Shown: positions 8,961 to 18,188 of the stretch, in pieces
Position numbering within the stretch: position 1 is the stretch's first letter
Layout: every line of letters begins with the position of its first letter
From: a bacterium
GTDB taxonomy: Bacteria; Chloroflexota; Dormibacteria; Dormibacterales; Dormibacteraceae
Direction: 5' to 3'
Assembly (NCBI GenBank): GCA_004299235.1
Contig: SCQL01000017.1
Location: forward strand, 1 to 64,000
Length of the DNA: 64,000 nucleotides
Notes under the pieces: model-generated
What the model was told of the DNA's origin: nothing
Databases searched by the model: none
The model's input: only the letters and a program-made list of their open reading frames with translations
Made by a program: the position numbers and the translations under genes

Positions 8961-9884
8961 TCAAGGCAGCTCGACCTGGAAAAGGCGTCGCAGGTCATCC
9001 CTGGTCGGCAGCGAGCTCTGTGCACCATGGCCGGCGGCCGTGGCCGCACCTGCGGCATTGGCGAATCGAACGGCTTCCTCTGCGTCCAGGCCGTGGTCGA
9101 GGGCGACCACCAAGGCGCCGACGAACGCGTCGCCCGCCGCGGTGGCATCAACCGCCTCAATGTCGAACGCCGACACCTGCCGTGAATCACCTCCCCGGCT
9201 GAATACCGCTCCCGACGCTCCGACGGTGACGACCGCGAGGCGGACGCCGGCGGCGGCCGCGGCTCGGACGGCCTGGTGCGCGGTTGGGAGATCCTGGACC
9301 GCGATTCCAAATATCGCGGTTGCCTCGGACTCGTTCACGACCAGGACGTCGAGTCCTTTCAGGATGTCGGGTTCGATGCGCGCAGCAGGCGCTGCGTTGA
9401 GCACGGCGCGCGCTCCGCGCCTCCGCGCTCCGATGATCGCCCGCCGCACCGTCGCGAGTGGGATCTCGAGCTGGAGGACGAGAAAATCGCCCCGGTCGAG
9501 GCGATTCAAAGCCAGCGCGATATCGGCATCGCCCACGGCGTTGTTGGCGCCGGGAGCGAGGGCGATCGTGTTTTGGCCTCCCGCCTCGACGAGAATGAGC
9601 GCGGTGCCGCTGGGCTCGTCCGGGTCGCGAGACACCGCGCCCGTGTCGACGCCGTTTTCCTGAAGCCCGCTGAGAAGCATCGCTCCGAAAGGTTCGCCCC
9701 CCACCCGGCCGACCATGCTGACATCTCCTCCAAGGCGTGCCGCCGCGACCGCCTGGTTCGCGCCCTTGCCGCCGCTGAAGGTCCGCAGACGGTCGCCGGT
9801 GACCGTCTGGCCGGGCACCGGGAGCCGCGGGACCTGGACAACCAGGTCGACATTCAGGCTGCCGATAACGACGATCCGCCCCAC
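8961..9884 (-). CDS. rbsK: ribokinase (PfkB family sugar kinase)
   Basis: A 307-residue cytoplasmic kinase phosphorylating ribose (or a related sugar) at O5. The PfkB signatures are clear: GSLNVDLV at the start, FSGGKGANQAVAAARLGG near residue 40 and the catalytic DATAAGDAFVGAL near residue 250. NESEA (monovalent-ion/phosphate region) is also present. No ribose transporter or regulator is adjacent; the sugar ABC operon 4.7 kb away could supply the substrate, but that is speculation. Specificity among ribose, deoxyribose and nucleosides cannot be told from sequence alone. Confidence 0.9.
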   Translation of the reverse strand: MGRIVVIGSLNVDLVVQVPRLPVPGQTVTGDRLRTFSGGKGANQAVAAARLGGDVSMVGRVGGEPFGAMLLSGLQENGVDTGAVSRDPDEPSGTALILVEAGGQNTIALAPGANNAVGDADIALALNRLDRGDFLVLQLEIPLATVRRAIIGARRRGARAVLNAAPAARIEPDILKGLDVLVVNESEATAIFGIAVQDLPTAHQAVRAAAAAGVRLAVVTVGASGAVFSRGGDSRQVSAFDIEAVDATAAGDAFVGALVVALDHGLDAEEAVRFANAAGAATAAGHGAQSSLPTRDDLRRLFQVELP

Positions 9885-10150
9885 CTAAGTGCGCAAGCGA
9901 TTCAGCGTGACCGCGCGACGAGCGGCGGACTTGTTGCCAGCATGTCCGGCGCGCTCATGGACCAACCGCCGCGGCCTTCAGGGCGCATCCGGCAAATGAT
10001 GGCAAACAGGCGTCAGGAGCAGCCCAACGAGATCGGCGTCGCGGATGACGGCCGGCGAGACCGGAAGGAGCTGAATCGATTAACCTTGACCCGATCTGTG
10101 GCCTGCGTGAGCCCGGCCACCGACCTGCCGGCCTGATTGAGGAGAGCTTG
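9885..10150. promoter_or_regulatory. divergent intergenic region, ribokinase / 3-hydroxybutyrate operon
   Basis: A 266-bp non-coding stretch between divergent genes, which must hold promoters for both directions. A TTGACC box near 10088 could be a -35 element for the plus-strand operon, but I cannot pair it with a convincing -10. The plus-strand ribosome binding site is GGAGAG at 10141-10146. No clear operator palindrome is visible. Confidence 0.4.
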
Positions 10151-10879
10151 ATGAGACTCGAGGGAAAAACCGCGATCGTCACCGGCGCCGGTCGCGGGAT
10201 CGGCGCTGGCATCGCCGCCAAGCTGGCGGCGGAAGGCGCCGTCGTCATCTGTGCGGACGTCAACCTGGAGGACGCGCGAAAGGTTGCTGACGGCTGCGGC
10301 GGTGGCGCCTGGGCGGCATTGCTGCAGGTCACCTCCTCGTCCAGCTGCGACGCTCTGGTGGCCGAGGTCGTCCAGAAGCAAGGACGCCTCGACATCCTGG
10401 TCAACAACGCCGGCATCAACCGCGACGCGATGCTCCACAAGATGAGCGACGAGCAATGGCTCCAGGTGCTCGACGTCGACCTGAGCGGCGTGTTCTACAT
10501 GACGCGAGCCGCGGGTCGCGTGATGCGCGAAGCACGCCAGGGACGGATCATCAACATCTCGTCCGCGAGCTGGCTCGGCAACATCGGGCAGGCCAATTAC
10601 GCCGCCGCCAAGGCGGGCGTGGTCGGCCTCTCCAAGACCGCCGCCAGGGAACTGGCCCGGACCCAGGTGACCGTGAATGCGATTTGCCCGGGCTTCATCG
10701 ACACCACGATGACTCGTGGCATCCCTGAGGCGGTCCGCGAGCAGCAGCTGGCCAAGATCCCGTTGGGTCGTGCCGGTCAGCCGTCCGACGTCGCCAACCT
10801 GGTGGCGTTCCTGGCTTCCGACGAAGCCGCGTACGTCACGGGCGAGGTGATCAACGTCGGAGGCGGCTACATCATCTGA
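10151..10879 (+). CDS. SDR oxidoreductase (FabG/PhaB/3-hydroxybutyrate dehydrogenase-like)
   Basis: A 242-residue short-chain dehydrogenase. It has the Rossmann motif TGAGRGIG, the NNAG motif, and the catalytic Ser-Tyr-Lys (ISSAS, then YAAAK). The family reduces 3-oxoacyl substrates or oxidises 3-hydroxyacyl compounds with NAD(P). Its stop overlaps the start of the CoA-transferase gene (TGATG), and a thiolase follows, so the likely role is 3-hydroxybutyrate to acetoacetate (or 3-hydroxybutyryl-CoA to acetoacetyl-CoA). The start is the ATG at 10151 with GGAGAG five bases upstream; a TTG one codon earlier is less likely. Confidence 0.88.
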   Translation: MRLEGKTAIVTGAGRGIGAGIAAKLAAEGAVVICADVNLEDARKVADGCGGGAWAALLQVTSSSSCDALVAEVVQKQGRLDILVNNAGINRDAMLHKMSDEQWLQVLDVDLSGVFYMTRAAGRVMREARQGRIINISSASWLGNIGQANYAAAKAGVVGLSKTAARELARTQVTVNAICPGFIDTTMTRGIPEAVREQQLAKIPLGRAGQPSDVANLVAFLASDEAAYVTGEVINVGGGYII

Positions 10880-12411
10880 TGGCCCGATTCGTCAGCGTGA
10901 AGGAGGCGGTCGCCGCCATCCCGGACGGGGCGACCGTGGCCCTCGACGGATTCACGATGATGGGGGTCGCCGAGGCCGTCGCGGAAGAGATCGAACGCTC
11001 CTTCCTGGCCGGCGGCCATCCCCGCGACCTGGTCCTGGTCCACGCCGCCGGCCAGTCCAACCGGAAGCAGGGATTCGAGCACTTCGCCCACGAGGGACTC
11101 GCCACCCGGGTCATCGGCTCGCATTGGGGACTGATGCCGCGGATGTCATCGTTTCTGGCCGCTGACCGAAGCCAGGCCGTCTGCCTCCCGCAGGGGCAGC
11201 TCTCGCACCTGTATCGCGCCATCGCAGCCGGCCAGCCGGGCAATCTGAGCCGGGTCGGCCTGGGCACCTTTGTCGACCCTCGGATCGAGGGCGGGAAGAT
11301 CAATCGCTCGGCTCGCGAGAGCGCCCCGGACTACGTGGAATTGCTCAAGGTGCGCGGGGAGGATCACCTCCTCTACCACAGCTTCCCGATCCACGTGGGC
11401 GTGATCCGCGCCACCTCGGTGGACGAGAGCGGCAACGCTTCCCACGAGGAGGAAGCGGTCACCCTGGATGCCATCGGCATCGCCCAGGCGGCCCGGAACT
11501 CGGGCGGCCTCGTGATCTGCCAGGCCAAGCGGCGCGTGCCCCGGGGCTCCATCCGGCCGAAGGAAGTCACCATCCCCGGATCCCTGATAGATCTGGTCGT
11601 CATCGCCCCGGATCCCGATCGCCAGCACCGCCAGACCGACCGGGTCGCCTTCGACCCCAGCTACACCTCGGCGTCACCGCCGGGGCCGGATCGACGCCTG
11701 CCCCCGGCGCCCTTCTCCAACCGGCTCGTGATCGGCCGCAGGGCGGTGCGTTTCCTGCATGCCGGCGACGTCGTCAACATCGGCACCGGGATCCCGGGCG
11801 ACACGGTCGGGCCGGCCCTCGACGAGGGCGGCCAGCTGAGCATGGTGACGCTGACCGTCGAGTCCGGCGTCTATGGCGGCGTCCCCGCCGGCGGCGTCGA
11901 CTTCGGCATCGCCGCCTTCCCGGACGCGATCATCCCCCACCCTTCGCAGTTCGACTTCTACAACGGCGGCGGCCTGGACGCGACCTTCATGGGCGCCGGC
12001 GAGATCGATCGCTTCGGGAACGTGAACGTGAGCCGCCTCGGTGACCGTGTGATCGGATGCGGGGGCTTCATCGACATCACGCAGACCGCCAAGCGCGTCA
12101 TCTTCTGCTTCAGCTTCGAGGGCCGGCACCCCAAGTTCGTGACCGACGTGGGTCATCTCACCTTCAGTGCCGCGCAGGCGCTGAAGAACGGGCAGCAGGT
12201 CGTCTACGTCAGTGAGCAGGCCGTTTTCGAGCTTCATCCCGATGGCCTCCACCTGGTGGAGGTGGCGCCGGGGATCGACCCGGCCGCGATCGTCTCCGCC
12301 ATCCCGTTTGCCGTGAAGGTGGAGGCGCCCCTGAGGCGGTTGCCGGCCGACATCTTTGAACCGCAAGTGCAGTCCTTCAGCCTTGAAACGCCAGGAGGTT
12401 CGATCCCATGA
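10879..12411 (+). CDS. family I CoA-transferase, fused alpha and beta subunits
   Basis: A 510-residue enzyme moving CoA between an acyl-CoA and a free acid. The N-terminal half (to about 270) and C-terminal half (about 280-510) are the two CoA-transferase domains fused, as in propionate/acetate CoA-transferases and YdiF. The catalytic glutamate is the E of TVESGVYGG (about residue 332); NIGTGIPG marks the start of the second domain. It overlaps its upstream neighbour by one nucleotide and its downstream neighbour by four, so expression is coupled. In context the likely reaction is activation of acetoacetate to acetoacetyl-CoA. Confidence 0.88.
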   Translation: MARFVSVKEAVAAIPDGATVALDGFTMMGVAEAVAEEIERSFLAGGHPRDLVLVHAAGQSNRKQGFEHFAHEGLATRVIGSHWGLMPRMSSFLAADRSQAVCLPQGQLSHLYRAIAAGQPGNLSRVGLGTFVDPRIEGGKINRSARESAPDYVELLKVRGEDHLLYHSFPIHVGVIRATSVDESGNASHEEEAVTLDAIGIAQAARNSGGLVICQAKRRVPRGSIRPKEVTIPGSLIDLVVIAPDPDRQHRQTDRVAFDPSYTSASPPGPDRRLPPAPFSNRLVIGRRAVRFLHAGDVVNIGTGIPGDTVGPALDEGGQLSMVTLTVESGVYGGVPAGGVDFGIAAFPDAIIPHPSQFDFYNGGGLDATFMGAGEIDRFGNVNVSRLGDRVIGCGGFIDITQTAKRVIFCFSFEGRHPKFVTDVGHLTFSAAQALKNGQQVVYVSEQAVFELHPDGLHLVEVAPGIDPAAIVSAIPFAVKVEAPLRRLPADIFEPQVQSFSLETPGGSIP

Positions 12412-13595
12412 GCCAGCAGGACCCAGTCGTCGTCGTCAATGGTGCCCGGACCGCGATCGGTTCCTACGGCCGCTCTTTCAAGGACACGCCCTGCCATGAG
12501 CTGGGCGCCGCCGCGATCCGCGAGGCGGCGAGCCGTGCCGGGGTCGAACCCGGTGAGGTCGACGAAGTGGTCATGGGATGCGTCGGCCAGGTGGGCCCCG
12601 ACGCCTTCAACGCGCGACGGGCGATGCTTGCCGCCGGGTTGCCGGTGTCGACCCCGGCCTTCAACGTCAACCGCCTGTGCGGCAGCGGCCTGCAGGCGGT
12701 CTGGTCGGGAGCGAGCGAGATCCTGACCGGGCAGGCACGGGTCGTGGTGGCGGGCGGAAACGAGAACATGACCAGGCAGCCCTTCCTGGATTACGCGGCT
12801 CGCGACGGCTACCGGCTGGCTCACCGCAGTCTCGTCGACGGGACGCTTTCGCTCGTGACCGATCCCTGGGGTGACTACCCGATGGGCGTGACCGCGGAAA
12901 AGGTCGCGGACAAGTTCCACGTCGGCCGCGACGACCAGGATGCGTTCGCCCTTCGGAGCCAGCAGCTCGCGGCGCGGGCGGTGGAATCGGGATTGTTCGA
13001 TGCCGAGATCGTTCCGGTCGTGGTTCGCGAGGGTCGCGAGGAGCGCTCCTTCGCCCGTGACGAGCACCCCCGACCCGACTCCACCCTGGCCAAGCTGGCG
13101 AAGCTCAAGCCCGCCTTCCGCGATGGCGGGACGGTGACCGCGGGCAACTCGTCAGGGATCAATGACGCCGGCGCCGCGCTCGTCCTCATGCGATCCTCGG
13201 AGGCCGCCCGGCGCGGCCTGCGGCCGATGGGGCGGCTGATCGCCTTTGCCAAATCGGCGATCGAGCCCGAGATCATGGGTTACGCCCCGACGTTCGCCAT
13301 CGAAAAGGTGCTCCGTCAGGCCGGGATCGGGGTCGGCGAGCTGGGCGTCGTCGAGCTGAACGAGGCCTTCGCCGCCCAGGCGCTGGCCGTGATTCGCGAC
13401 TCGGAGCTCGACCCCGACCGCGTCAATCCCAACGGCGGAGCGATCGCCCTGGGCCACCCGATCGGCGCCACCGGGGCGATCCTCACCCTCAAGCTGCTCC
13501 ATGAGATGCGACGGCGCCAGTCCGAATGGGGCCTGGTGACGATGTGCATCGGCGGCGGCCAGGCGGTGGCCGCCGTCTTCCAGCTGGTCGCGTAG
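12408..13595 (+). CDS. acetyl-CoA C-acetyltransferase (thiolase)
   Basis: A 395-residue thiolase that splits acetoacetyl-CoA into two acetyl-CoA, or the reverse. The acyl-accepting cysteine is in [10 protein letters not shown], the catalytic His in [14 protein letters not shown], and the second cysteine in [10 protein letters not shown]. The length is normal. It begins inside the stop of the CoA-transferase (ATGA overlap). With the SDR and CoA-transferase it completes a route from 3-hydroxybutyrate to acetyl-CoA; the same enzymes run backwards in PHB synthesis, but no PHA synthase is in the window, which favours the degradative reading. Confidence 0.93.
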   Translation: MSQQDPVVVVNGARTAIGSYGRSFKDTPCHELGAAAIREAASRAGVEPGEVDEVVMGCVGQVGPDAFNARRAMLAAGLPVSTPAFNVNRLCGSGLQAVWSGASEILTGQARVVVAGGNENMTRQPFLDYAARDGYRLAHRSLVDGTLSLVTDPWGDYPMGVTAEKVADKFHVGRDDQDAFALRSQQLAARAVESGLFDAEIVPVVVREGREERSFARDEHPRPDSTLAKLAKLKPAFRDGGTVTAGNSSGINDAGAALVLMRSSEAARRGLRPMGRLIAFAKSAIEPEIMGYAPTFAIEKVLRQAGIGVGELGVVELNEAFAAQALAVIRDSELDPDRVNPNGGAIALGHPIGATGAILTLKLLHEMRRRQSEWGLVTMCIGGGQAVAAVFQLVA

Positions 13596-13628
13596 TCGAA
13601 GCACGCCGAGCCGGAGTCGAACCCGGCC

Positions 13629-13663
13629 GGTGAGGGTCAGCCCCGGCGCTGGCGCCTCACCGC
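13629..13663. terminator. inverted repeat between convergent genes
   Basis: CGGTGAGG at 13629-13636 pairs perfectly with CCTCACCG at 13656-13663, enclosing a GC-rich loop that can itself fold. It straddles the end of the LacI gene and lies 34 nt behind the thiolase stop, a place where a two-way terminator is expected. There is no T-tract on either side, so termination is an inference from position and stem alone. Confidence 0.4.
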
Positions 13664-14704
13664 CGGGCGAGCGCCGGCAGGCGACGTCGAGCTGCTGCCC
13701 CGGACGATGAGCTGGTGGGGCAGGATCACCTCCTGCGGAGGTCGGGACGGGTCGCGAAGGCGACCGCGCAACAGCTCGACCGCGGTGGCCCCGATCTCCC
13801 GGAGCGGCTGGGAGATGGTGGTCAGGTTCACCATCCGAGACGACGCGAACGACATGTCGTCGAACCCGGTGACGGCCATCTCGGCCGGCATGCGAACGCC
13901 GGCCTCGATCGCCGCATCGATGGCGCCCAGGGCGATCATGTCGTTGCCGCATGCGATCGCCGTGGGACGCTTGCGGCTTTGCAGTAGCGAGGTCGCCGCC
14001 TGGTAGCCGGCCTCACGGGTGAGGGCGCTCTCGGTGAATCTGCCCGCGGGCAGGGCCAGGCCGGATTCCTTGAGGGCTTCCCGCATGCCTTCGTATCGCC
14101 CGCGACTGGCGGATGAGGCCGGCGGGCCGGCGATCAAAGCGATGTCGGTGTGGCCCATGGCGGCCAGGTGGAGGATGACATCGCGGCCGGCGGCCCGGTT
14201 GTCGATGCCCACGTAGTCGGCCCGGATCCCGCGGACCCGCCGCACCGCCTGCACGAAGGGCGGACCGGCCTGCATCAGGTGGCGCAGCAACTCACGGTCG
14301 GCCTCGATCACCGACGTGAAGATCAGACCGTCACACCCGTGGTCGCTGAGCGCCTCCACCTCGCGCCGTTGCTGGGCCTGGTCCTCACCGGTATGGCTCA
14401 CGAACACCTGGTAGCCGGAGTCGGCGGCGACGGCGATGACGCCGGCTGCGATCTCGGGGTAAAAGGGGTTGGCGATGTTGGCCAGCAGCAGGCCCAGGAC
14501 GTGGCTTCGGCCGTCGCGCAATCCTCGTGCCAGACGGTTACGGCGATACCCGAGGACCTCCGCCGCCGCGAGCACCCGCCGCCTGGACGCCTCACCGACG
14601 CCCGGCCGGTCGTTCAGGACATAGGACACCGTCGCCGCCGACACGCGGGCGCGGCGCGCGACGTCGGTGATGGTCGGACGTCTGTAAGCTCCTCCCCCAT
14701 CCAT
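13637..14704 (-). CDS. LacI-family transcriptional regulator
   Basis: A 355-residue repressor. The N-terminal helix-turn-helix and hinge are typical (TITDVARRARVSAATVSYVLN, residues about 10-30), followed by a periplasmic-binding-protein-like effector domain (LLANIANPFYPEIAAGV; GFDDMSFASSRMVNLTTISQP). It is the last gene of the minus-strand run that starts with the sugar ABC transporter, 44 nt after the lactonase-like gene, so it most likely controls that operon in response to the imported sugar or a derivative. A LacI-like site lies near the presumed operon promoter (20709-20720). Confidence 0.93.
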   Translation of the reverse strand: MDGGGAYRRPTITDVARRARVSAATVSYVLNDRPGVGEASRRRVLAAAEVLGYRRNRLARGLRDGRSHVLGLLLANIANPFYPEIAAGVIAVAADSGYQVFVSHTGEDQAQQRREVEALSDHGCDGLIFTSVIEADRELLRHLMQAGPPFVQAVRRVRGIRADYVGIDNRAAGRDVILHLAAMGHTDIALIAGPPASSASRGRYEGMREALKESGLALPAGRFTESALTREAGYQAATSLLQSRKRPTAIACGNDMIALGAIDAAIEAGVRMPAEMAVTGFDDMSFASSRMVNLTTISQPLREIGATAVELLRGRLRDPSRPPQEVILPHQLIVRGSSSTSPAGARPAVRRQRRG

Positions 14705-14748
14705 ACGGCCGGATTCTATGTTGGTCTGCGCGAAGGGCTCGGAGTTGG

Positions 14749-15534
14749 CTACGTGCGTCCAACGCTGCCGGCCGGACCTGGGAACTCGGCCACCGGCCCG
14801 CCGTTGAACACCCTGTAGTCATGCGAGGGCAGCACCCTGGCCGCCCGGCGCCGAAGGAGGTCCATCGATTCCATCGAGTGGTCGACCTGCACGTGGAAGC
14901 CCGGAGGAACGTCCAGCTCGAGGTTCTCGTAGCACATCACGGCGTCGCCGGCGATGGCGTAGATGCCGTCCTCGGTGTCGACCAGGACGGCCTGCGAGCC
15001 GGGCGTATGGCCGGGCACGGGAAGCAGCCGGATGCCGGGCAGCAGCTCGGTCTCTCCCTCGACGAAATCGAGGTTGGGCAGCAGGAATGGCGGCGGGTAC
15101 TCCCAGCCCGACAGCGGGGCGAGGAACGACTTGCGGAAGAAACGGCCGGGCGCCAGCGCGTAACGGAATTCTTCCGCCTGGGCCCAAAGACGGGCCTCCG
15201 GGAAGAGGTCGCAGTTGCCGGCGTGGTCCCAGTGGAGATGCGTGAGGATCACGTGCTCGACGTCTTTGAGATCGACACCCGCCAGGCGCAGAGCGGCCTC
15301 AGGCTCCTGCTGGGGAGAACGTTCGAACTGCTCGCCGATGAACTCGTGTGAGGTGCCACCCCGCCGGACGCTGGCGTCGACAACGATCGTGCTCTCGCCC
15401 TCGATGATCCACATCACCCGCGGGATCTTGATCGCCTTACCGAAGTTACGAAGGTAGGTGATGATCGAGTTCTCGATCACCGACGACCCCGTGTCGACGG
15501 CCTTGATGCGCCAGGTCCCAGGTCTGAGGCCCAT
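14749..15534 (-). CDS. MBL-fold lactonase-like hydrolase
   Basis: A 261-residue metallo-beta-lactamase-fold enzyme with a complete dinuclear metal site: HLHWDHAGN (HxHxDH), a later VPGHTPG histidine, the AGD aspartate and PSHDY histidine. It belongs to the group with N-acyl homoserine lactonases (AttM/AiiA-like). In this operon, between a sugar dehydrogenase-like SDR and a sugar importer, hydrolysis of a sugar lactone is a more natural guess than quorum quenching. Its start overlaps the SDR stop by one base. Substrate assignment is inference. Confidence 0.85.
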   Translation of the reverse strand: MGLRPGTWRIKAVDTGSSVIENSIITYLRNFGKAIKIPRVMWIIEGESTIVVDASVRRGGTSHEFIGEQFERSPQQEPEAALRLAGVDLKDVEHVILTHLHWDHAGNCDLFPEARLWAQAEEFRYALAPGRFFRKSFLAPLSGWEYPPPFLLPNLDFVEGETELLPGIRLLPVPGHTPGSQAVLVDTEDGIYAIAGDAVMCYENLELDVPPGFHVQVDHSMESMDLLRRRAARVLPSHDYRVFNGGPVAEFPGPAGSVGRT

Positions 15535-16334
15535 TATTTGCTGACCTCCTGGCTGGTGGGTCCGAATTCGACGCCGGGGAGCTCGCCGGAGATGGTGAAT
15601 CCGCCATCGGCCGTTATCGCCTCGCCGGTGACGTAACGGCCGTCATCGGAGGCCAGAAAGGTGAACACCCCCGCGATCCATTCCGGCCGGCCCAGCTGTC
15701 CGAGCGGGATCCGGTCTTCGAAGGCCTTCTGGATCGGCGGGGTGAACATCGGCTCGGTGAGCGGCGTGCGAATGTGGCCTGGCAGGACGCAGTTGACGGT
15801 GATCGCGTGGCGGCCCAATTCGATCGCCAGTGAGCGCGTGAAACCGATCAGTCCGGCTTTGGCGGCGGAGTAGGCCGCCTGGAGGCTGCGGCTCTGCAGC
15901 GCGAGCAGCGAGGAGGTGTGCAGTATGCGGCCGCCCCGGCCCTGACTGACCATCTGCCGAGCTGCCTCGCGCGAACCGTAGAAGGGCCCATACAGGTCGA
16001 CGCGGATCATGCGGTCCCACTCCTCGTCGGACATGTCGACCACCTCGCGTTGCAGCACGGCCGCCGCATTGTTGACGAGAATGTCAAGGCCACCGAACCT
16101 GCTCACCGCCTCGGCGACCATGCGCCGGTTGGTTTCGGGGGCGGAGACGTCGCCGCCCAACGCGTGCGCCGCGCCGCCGGCGGCTCGGATCTCCCCCACC
16201 ACCTTCTCCGCCGCCCCGGCGTTCTGATCGACCACGACCAGCGACGCCCCCTCCTCGGAGAAGCGCAGGCAGGTCGCGCGGCCGATGCCGGACCCTCCGC
16301 CTGTGACTATCGCGACCTTTTTCTCAAGCTTCAT
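15534..16334 (-). CDS. SDR-family oxidoreductase
   Basis: A 266-residue classical short-chain dehydrogenase: TGGGSGIG for NAD(P) binding, NNAA, and the catalytic Tyr/Lys in YSAAKAG. I place the start at 16334, where the protein begins MKLEKKVAIVTGG and AGGAGG lies 5-10 nt upstream; the frame is open further but adds no family-like residues. Located between the ABC permease genes and the lactonase-like gene, it could oxidise the imported sugar to a lactone, for the next enzyme to open. Confidence 0.9.
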   Translation of the reverse strand: MKLEKKVAIVTGGGSGIGRATCLRFSEEGASLVVVDQNAGAAEKVVGEIRAAGGAAHALGGDVSAPETNRRMVAEAVSRFGGLDILVNNAAAVLQREVVDMSDEEWDRMIRVDLYGPFYGSREAARQMVSQGRGGRILHTSSLLALQSRSLQAAYSAAKAGLIGFTRSLAIELGRHAITVNCVLPGHIRTPLTEPMFTPPIQKAFEDRIPLGQLGRPEWIAGVFTFLASDDGRYVTGEAITADGGFTISGELPGVEFGPTSQEVSK

Positions 16335-16347
16335 GTCGGGCGTCCTC

Positions 16348-17190
16348 CTAGCGAGATCTGATAGCTCCGAACGAAAGCCCACGGACCAGGTACCGCCGTA
16401 GGGCAAAGGCGATGACGATCACCGGCAGGGCGCCGACGCTGGCGATCGCCGCGATGTCTCCCCAGAGCACGTAGTGCGACTCCATGAGTGTCGGCAAGAT
16501 GAAGGGAAGGGTCGTGACGCGGCCTCGCGAGAGCAGCACCGCGAAGGTGAATTCGTTCCAGCTGAAGATGAACGCGAAAAGTGTGGTGGCGACGAGGGCG
16601 GGCCGGACGTTGGGCAGCGCGATCTCGAAAAAGGCACGCAGCCGGCCGGCGCCGTTGACCAGAGCCGACTCCTCCAATTCCGGTGGAAGGTCCTCGAAGA
16701 AGCCCTTCATGACCCAGGTGGTGAACGGCACGGTGAAGAGCAGGTACTGCACCACGAGGGCGGCGTAGGTGTCGACGAGCCCCAGGGTGGACCAGAACAG
16801 GAACATCGGGATGCCGATGGCCACGGGCGGCATGAAGAGCACGCTCAGGATGAAGAAGGAGAGATTGCCGCCCCCTGTGCGGTAGCGGGCGAGGCTGTAT
16901 GCAGCCAGCGTCCCCACGAGCATCCCGATCGCGGTGGCGCTGATCGACACCACGGCGCTGTCCATCAGCCCCTTCAGGCCGCCCTGGTCGAAGAGCGCAT
17001 CCGTGTAGTTGGCCCAATAGAGGCGGGAGGGAGCAAACAGAGGCGGGTTGGTCAACCACTCGCTGGGAGGCTTGACCGAGGTCACGAGCATCCAGTAGAT
17101 GGGAAACAGGAAGAAGACCAGCCCGAGCGCCAACCCGAACCGGGAGATCCACAGCGACGCGCCGGGCCGCTCCGTCGCGCCGCCCGCCAT
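16348..17190 (-). CDS. carbohydrate ABC transporter permease (MalG-like)
   Basis: A 280-residue inner-membrane permease with six predicted helices. The cytoplasmic EAA loop that contacts the ATPase is visible as EESALVNGAGRLRAFFEIALP near residue 190. It is the C-terminal-type (MalG) partner of the MalF-type gene just upstream, whose stop overlaps its start by one base (TGATG). The next gene (SDR) begins 13 nt on. Confidence 0.93.
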   Translation of the reverse strand: MAGGATERPGASLWISRFGLALGLVFFLFPIYWMLVTSVKPPSEWLTNPPLFAPSRLYWANYTDALFDQGGLKGLMDSAVVSISATAIGMLVGTLAAYSLARYRTGGGNLSFFILSVLFMPPVAIGIPMFLFWSTLGLVDTYAALVVQYLLFTVPFTTWVMKGFFEDLPPELEESALVNGAGRLRAFFEIALPNVRPALVATTLFAFIFSWNEFTFAVLLSRGRVTTLPFILPTLMESHYVLWGDIAAIASVGALPVIVIAFALRRYLVRGLSFGAIRSR

Positions 17191-18188
17191 CAGCGCGCCG
17201 CCCGGAAGCTGGTCCGCACCGCGGGCCTCTCCATGTACCCCAGGATCAGCTTGGCCAGCACCAGCACCAGGACCAGGCTGACAAAGGAGAGCGCGGCGCT
17301 GTAGCCGACGGTGAAATACCTGAATCCCTGAACGTAGGTGTAGTAGGCCAGGCTCTCCGTGATCGACCCAGGACCGCCCTGGGTGAGCACGTAGATGACG
17401 TCGAAGACCTTGAAGGCCGCGATCAGGCGGAGGATGACCGCGATCGCGATCACACGCCGCAGCAGGGGCAGGATCTGGAAGCGAAAGATCTGCCAGCCGG
17501 TGGAACCGTCGACACGTGCCGCCTCGAACACCTGGGGCGGAATCGACTGCAGCCCCGCGAACAGGAGCAGCATCATGAATGGCGTCCACTCCCAGAAGTC
17601 GACGACGACAAGCGACGGCAGAGCCAGGTGTGGATCGGCCGTCCAGCCCTGGAGCGGCAGGCCAAGCTTTTGGAGGGCGTAGTTGAGCACGCCCGAGTTG
17701 TAGTTGAAGAGCTGCCGCCATTGGAAAGAGGCCACCGAGGGAGAAAGGATGCTGGGCATCAGCAGCACGGTGGCCAGGACCTGCTGAGCGCGTTTGAGCC
17801 GGTGGAGCGCCATCGCCAGCCCGATGCCGACCGCCAGCTGGACCGTCACGACCGAGAGCGCGAATACCGCCGTCACCCCGAGACTGGTCCAGAAGAGATG
17901 ATCGCCCAGGATGGTGACGTAGTTCGCCACACCCGTGAACCGAGGGGCCTGGGTCGAAAGCAGGGACGAATCGGTGAGCGAAAGCCACAGCGAGTAGAGC
18001 AACGGAAAGACGCTCAGCGCGACGAGCAGCACAGTGGCGGGGGTCGCGGTCAGGAGGGCGAACAACCGCCCTCCCGACCACTTCCCGCCGGCCCGCAACC
18101 GTCGCAGCCGCAAGCGCTTGGTCGTCACCAAGATGCGGGTCTCAGTACTGGACGCCTGCGGTGTGGAACGCCTGGATCCAGTCGGCAT
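17190..18188 (-). CDS. carbohydrate ABC transporter permease (MalF-like)
   Basis: A membrane permease of up to 332 residues with a basic N-terminus, a first helix (about 45-70) and five more, and the EAA loop FEAARVDGSTGWQIFRFQILP near residue 220. It forms the channel with the MalG-type partner. The ATG at 18188 lies inside the end of the binding-protein gene (47-nt overlap); a GTG at 18128, just past that gene's stop, would give a 312-residue protein and is equally possible. Confidence 0.9.
   Translation of the reverse strand: MPTGSRRSTPQASSTETRILVTTKRLRLRRLRAGGKWSGGRLFALLTATPATVLLVALSVFPLLYSLWLSLTDSSLLSTQAPRFTGVANYVTILGDHLFWTSLGVTAVFALSVVTVQLAVGIGLAMALHRLKRAQQVLATVLLMPSILSPSVASFQWRQLFNYNSGVLNYALQKLGLPLQGWTADPHLALPSLVVVDFWEWTPFMMLLLFAGLQSIPPQVFEAARVDGSTGWQIFRFQILPLLRRVIAIAVILRLIAAFKVFDVIYVLTQGGPGSITESLAYYTYVQGFRYFTVGYSAALSFVSLVLVLVLAKLILGYMERPAVRTSFRAAR

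Noticed and set aside
14749-15534. Dedicated quorum-quenching acyl-homoserine lactonase
   Set aside because: The HxHxDH fold allows it, but the sugar-importer operon context favours a sugar-derived lactone; I leave the substrate open.
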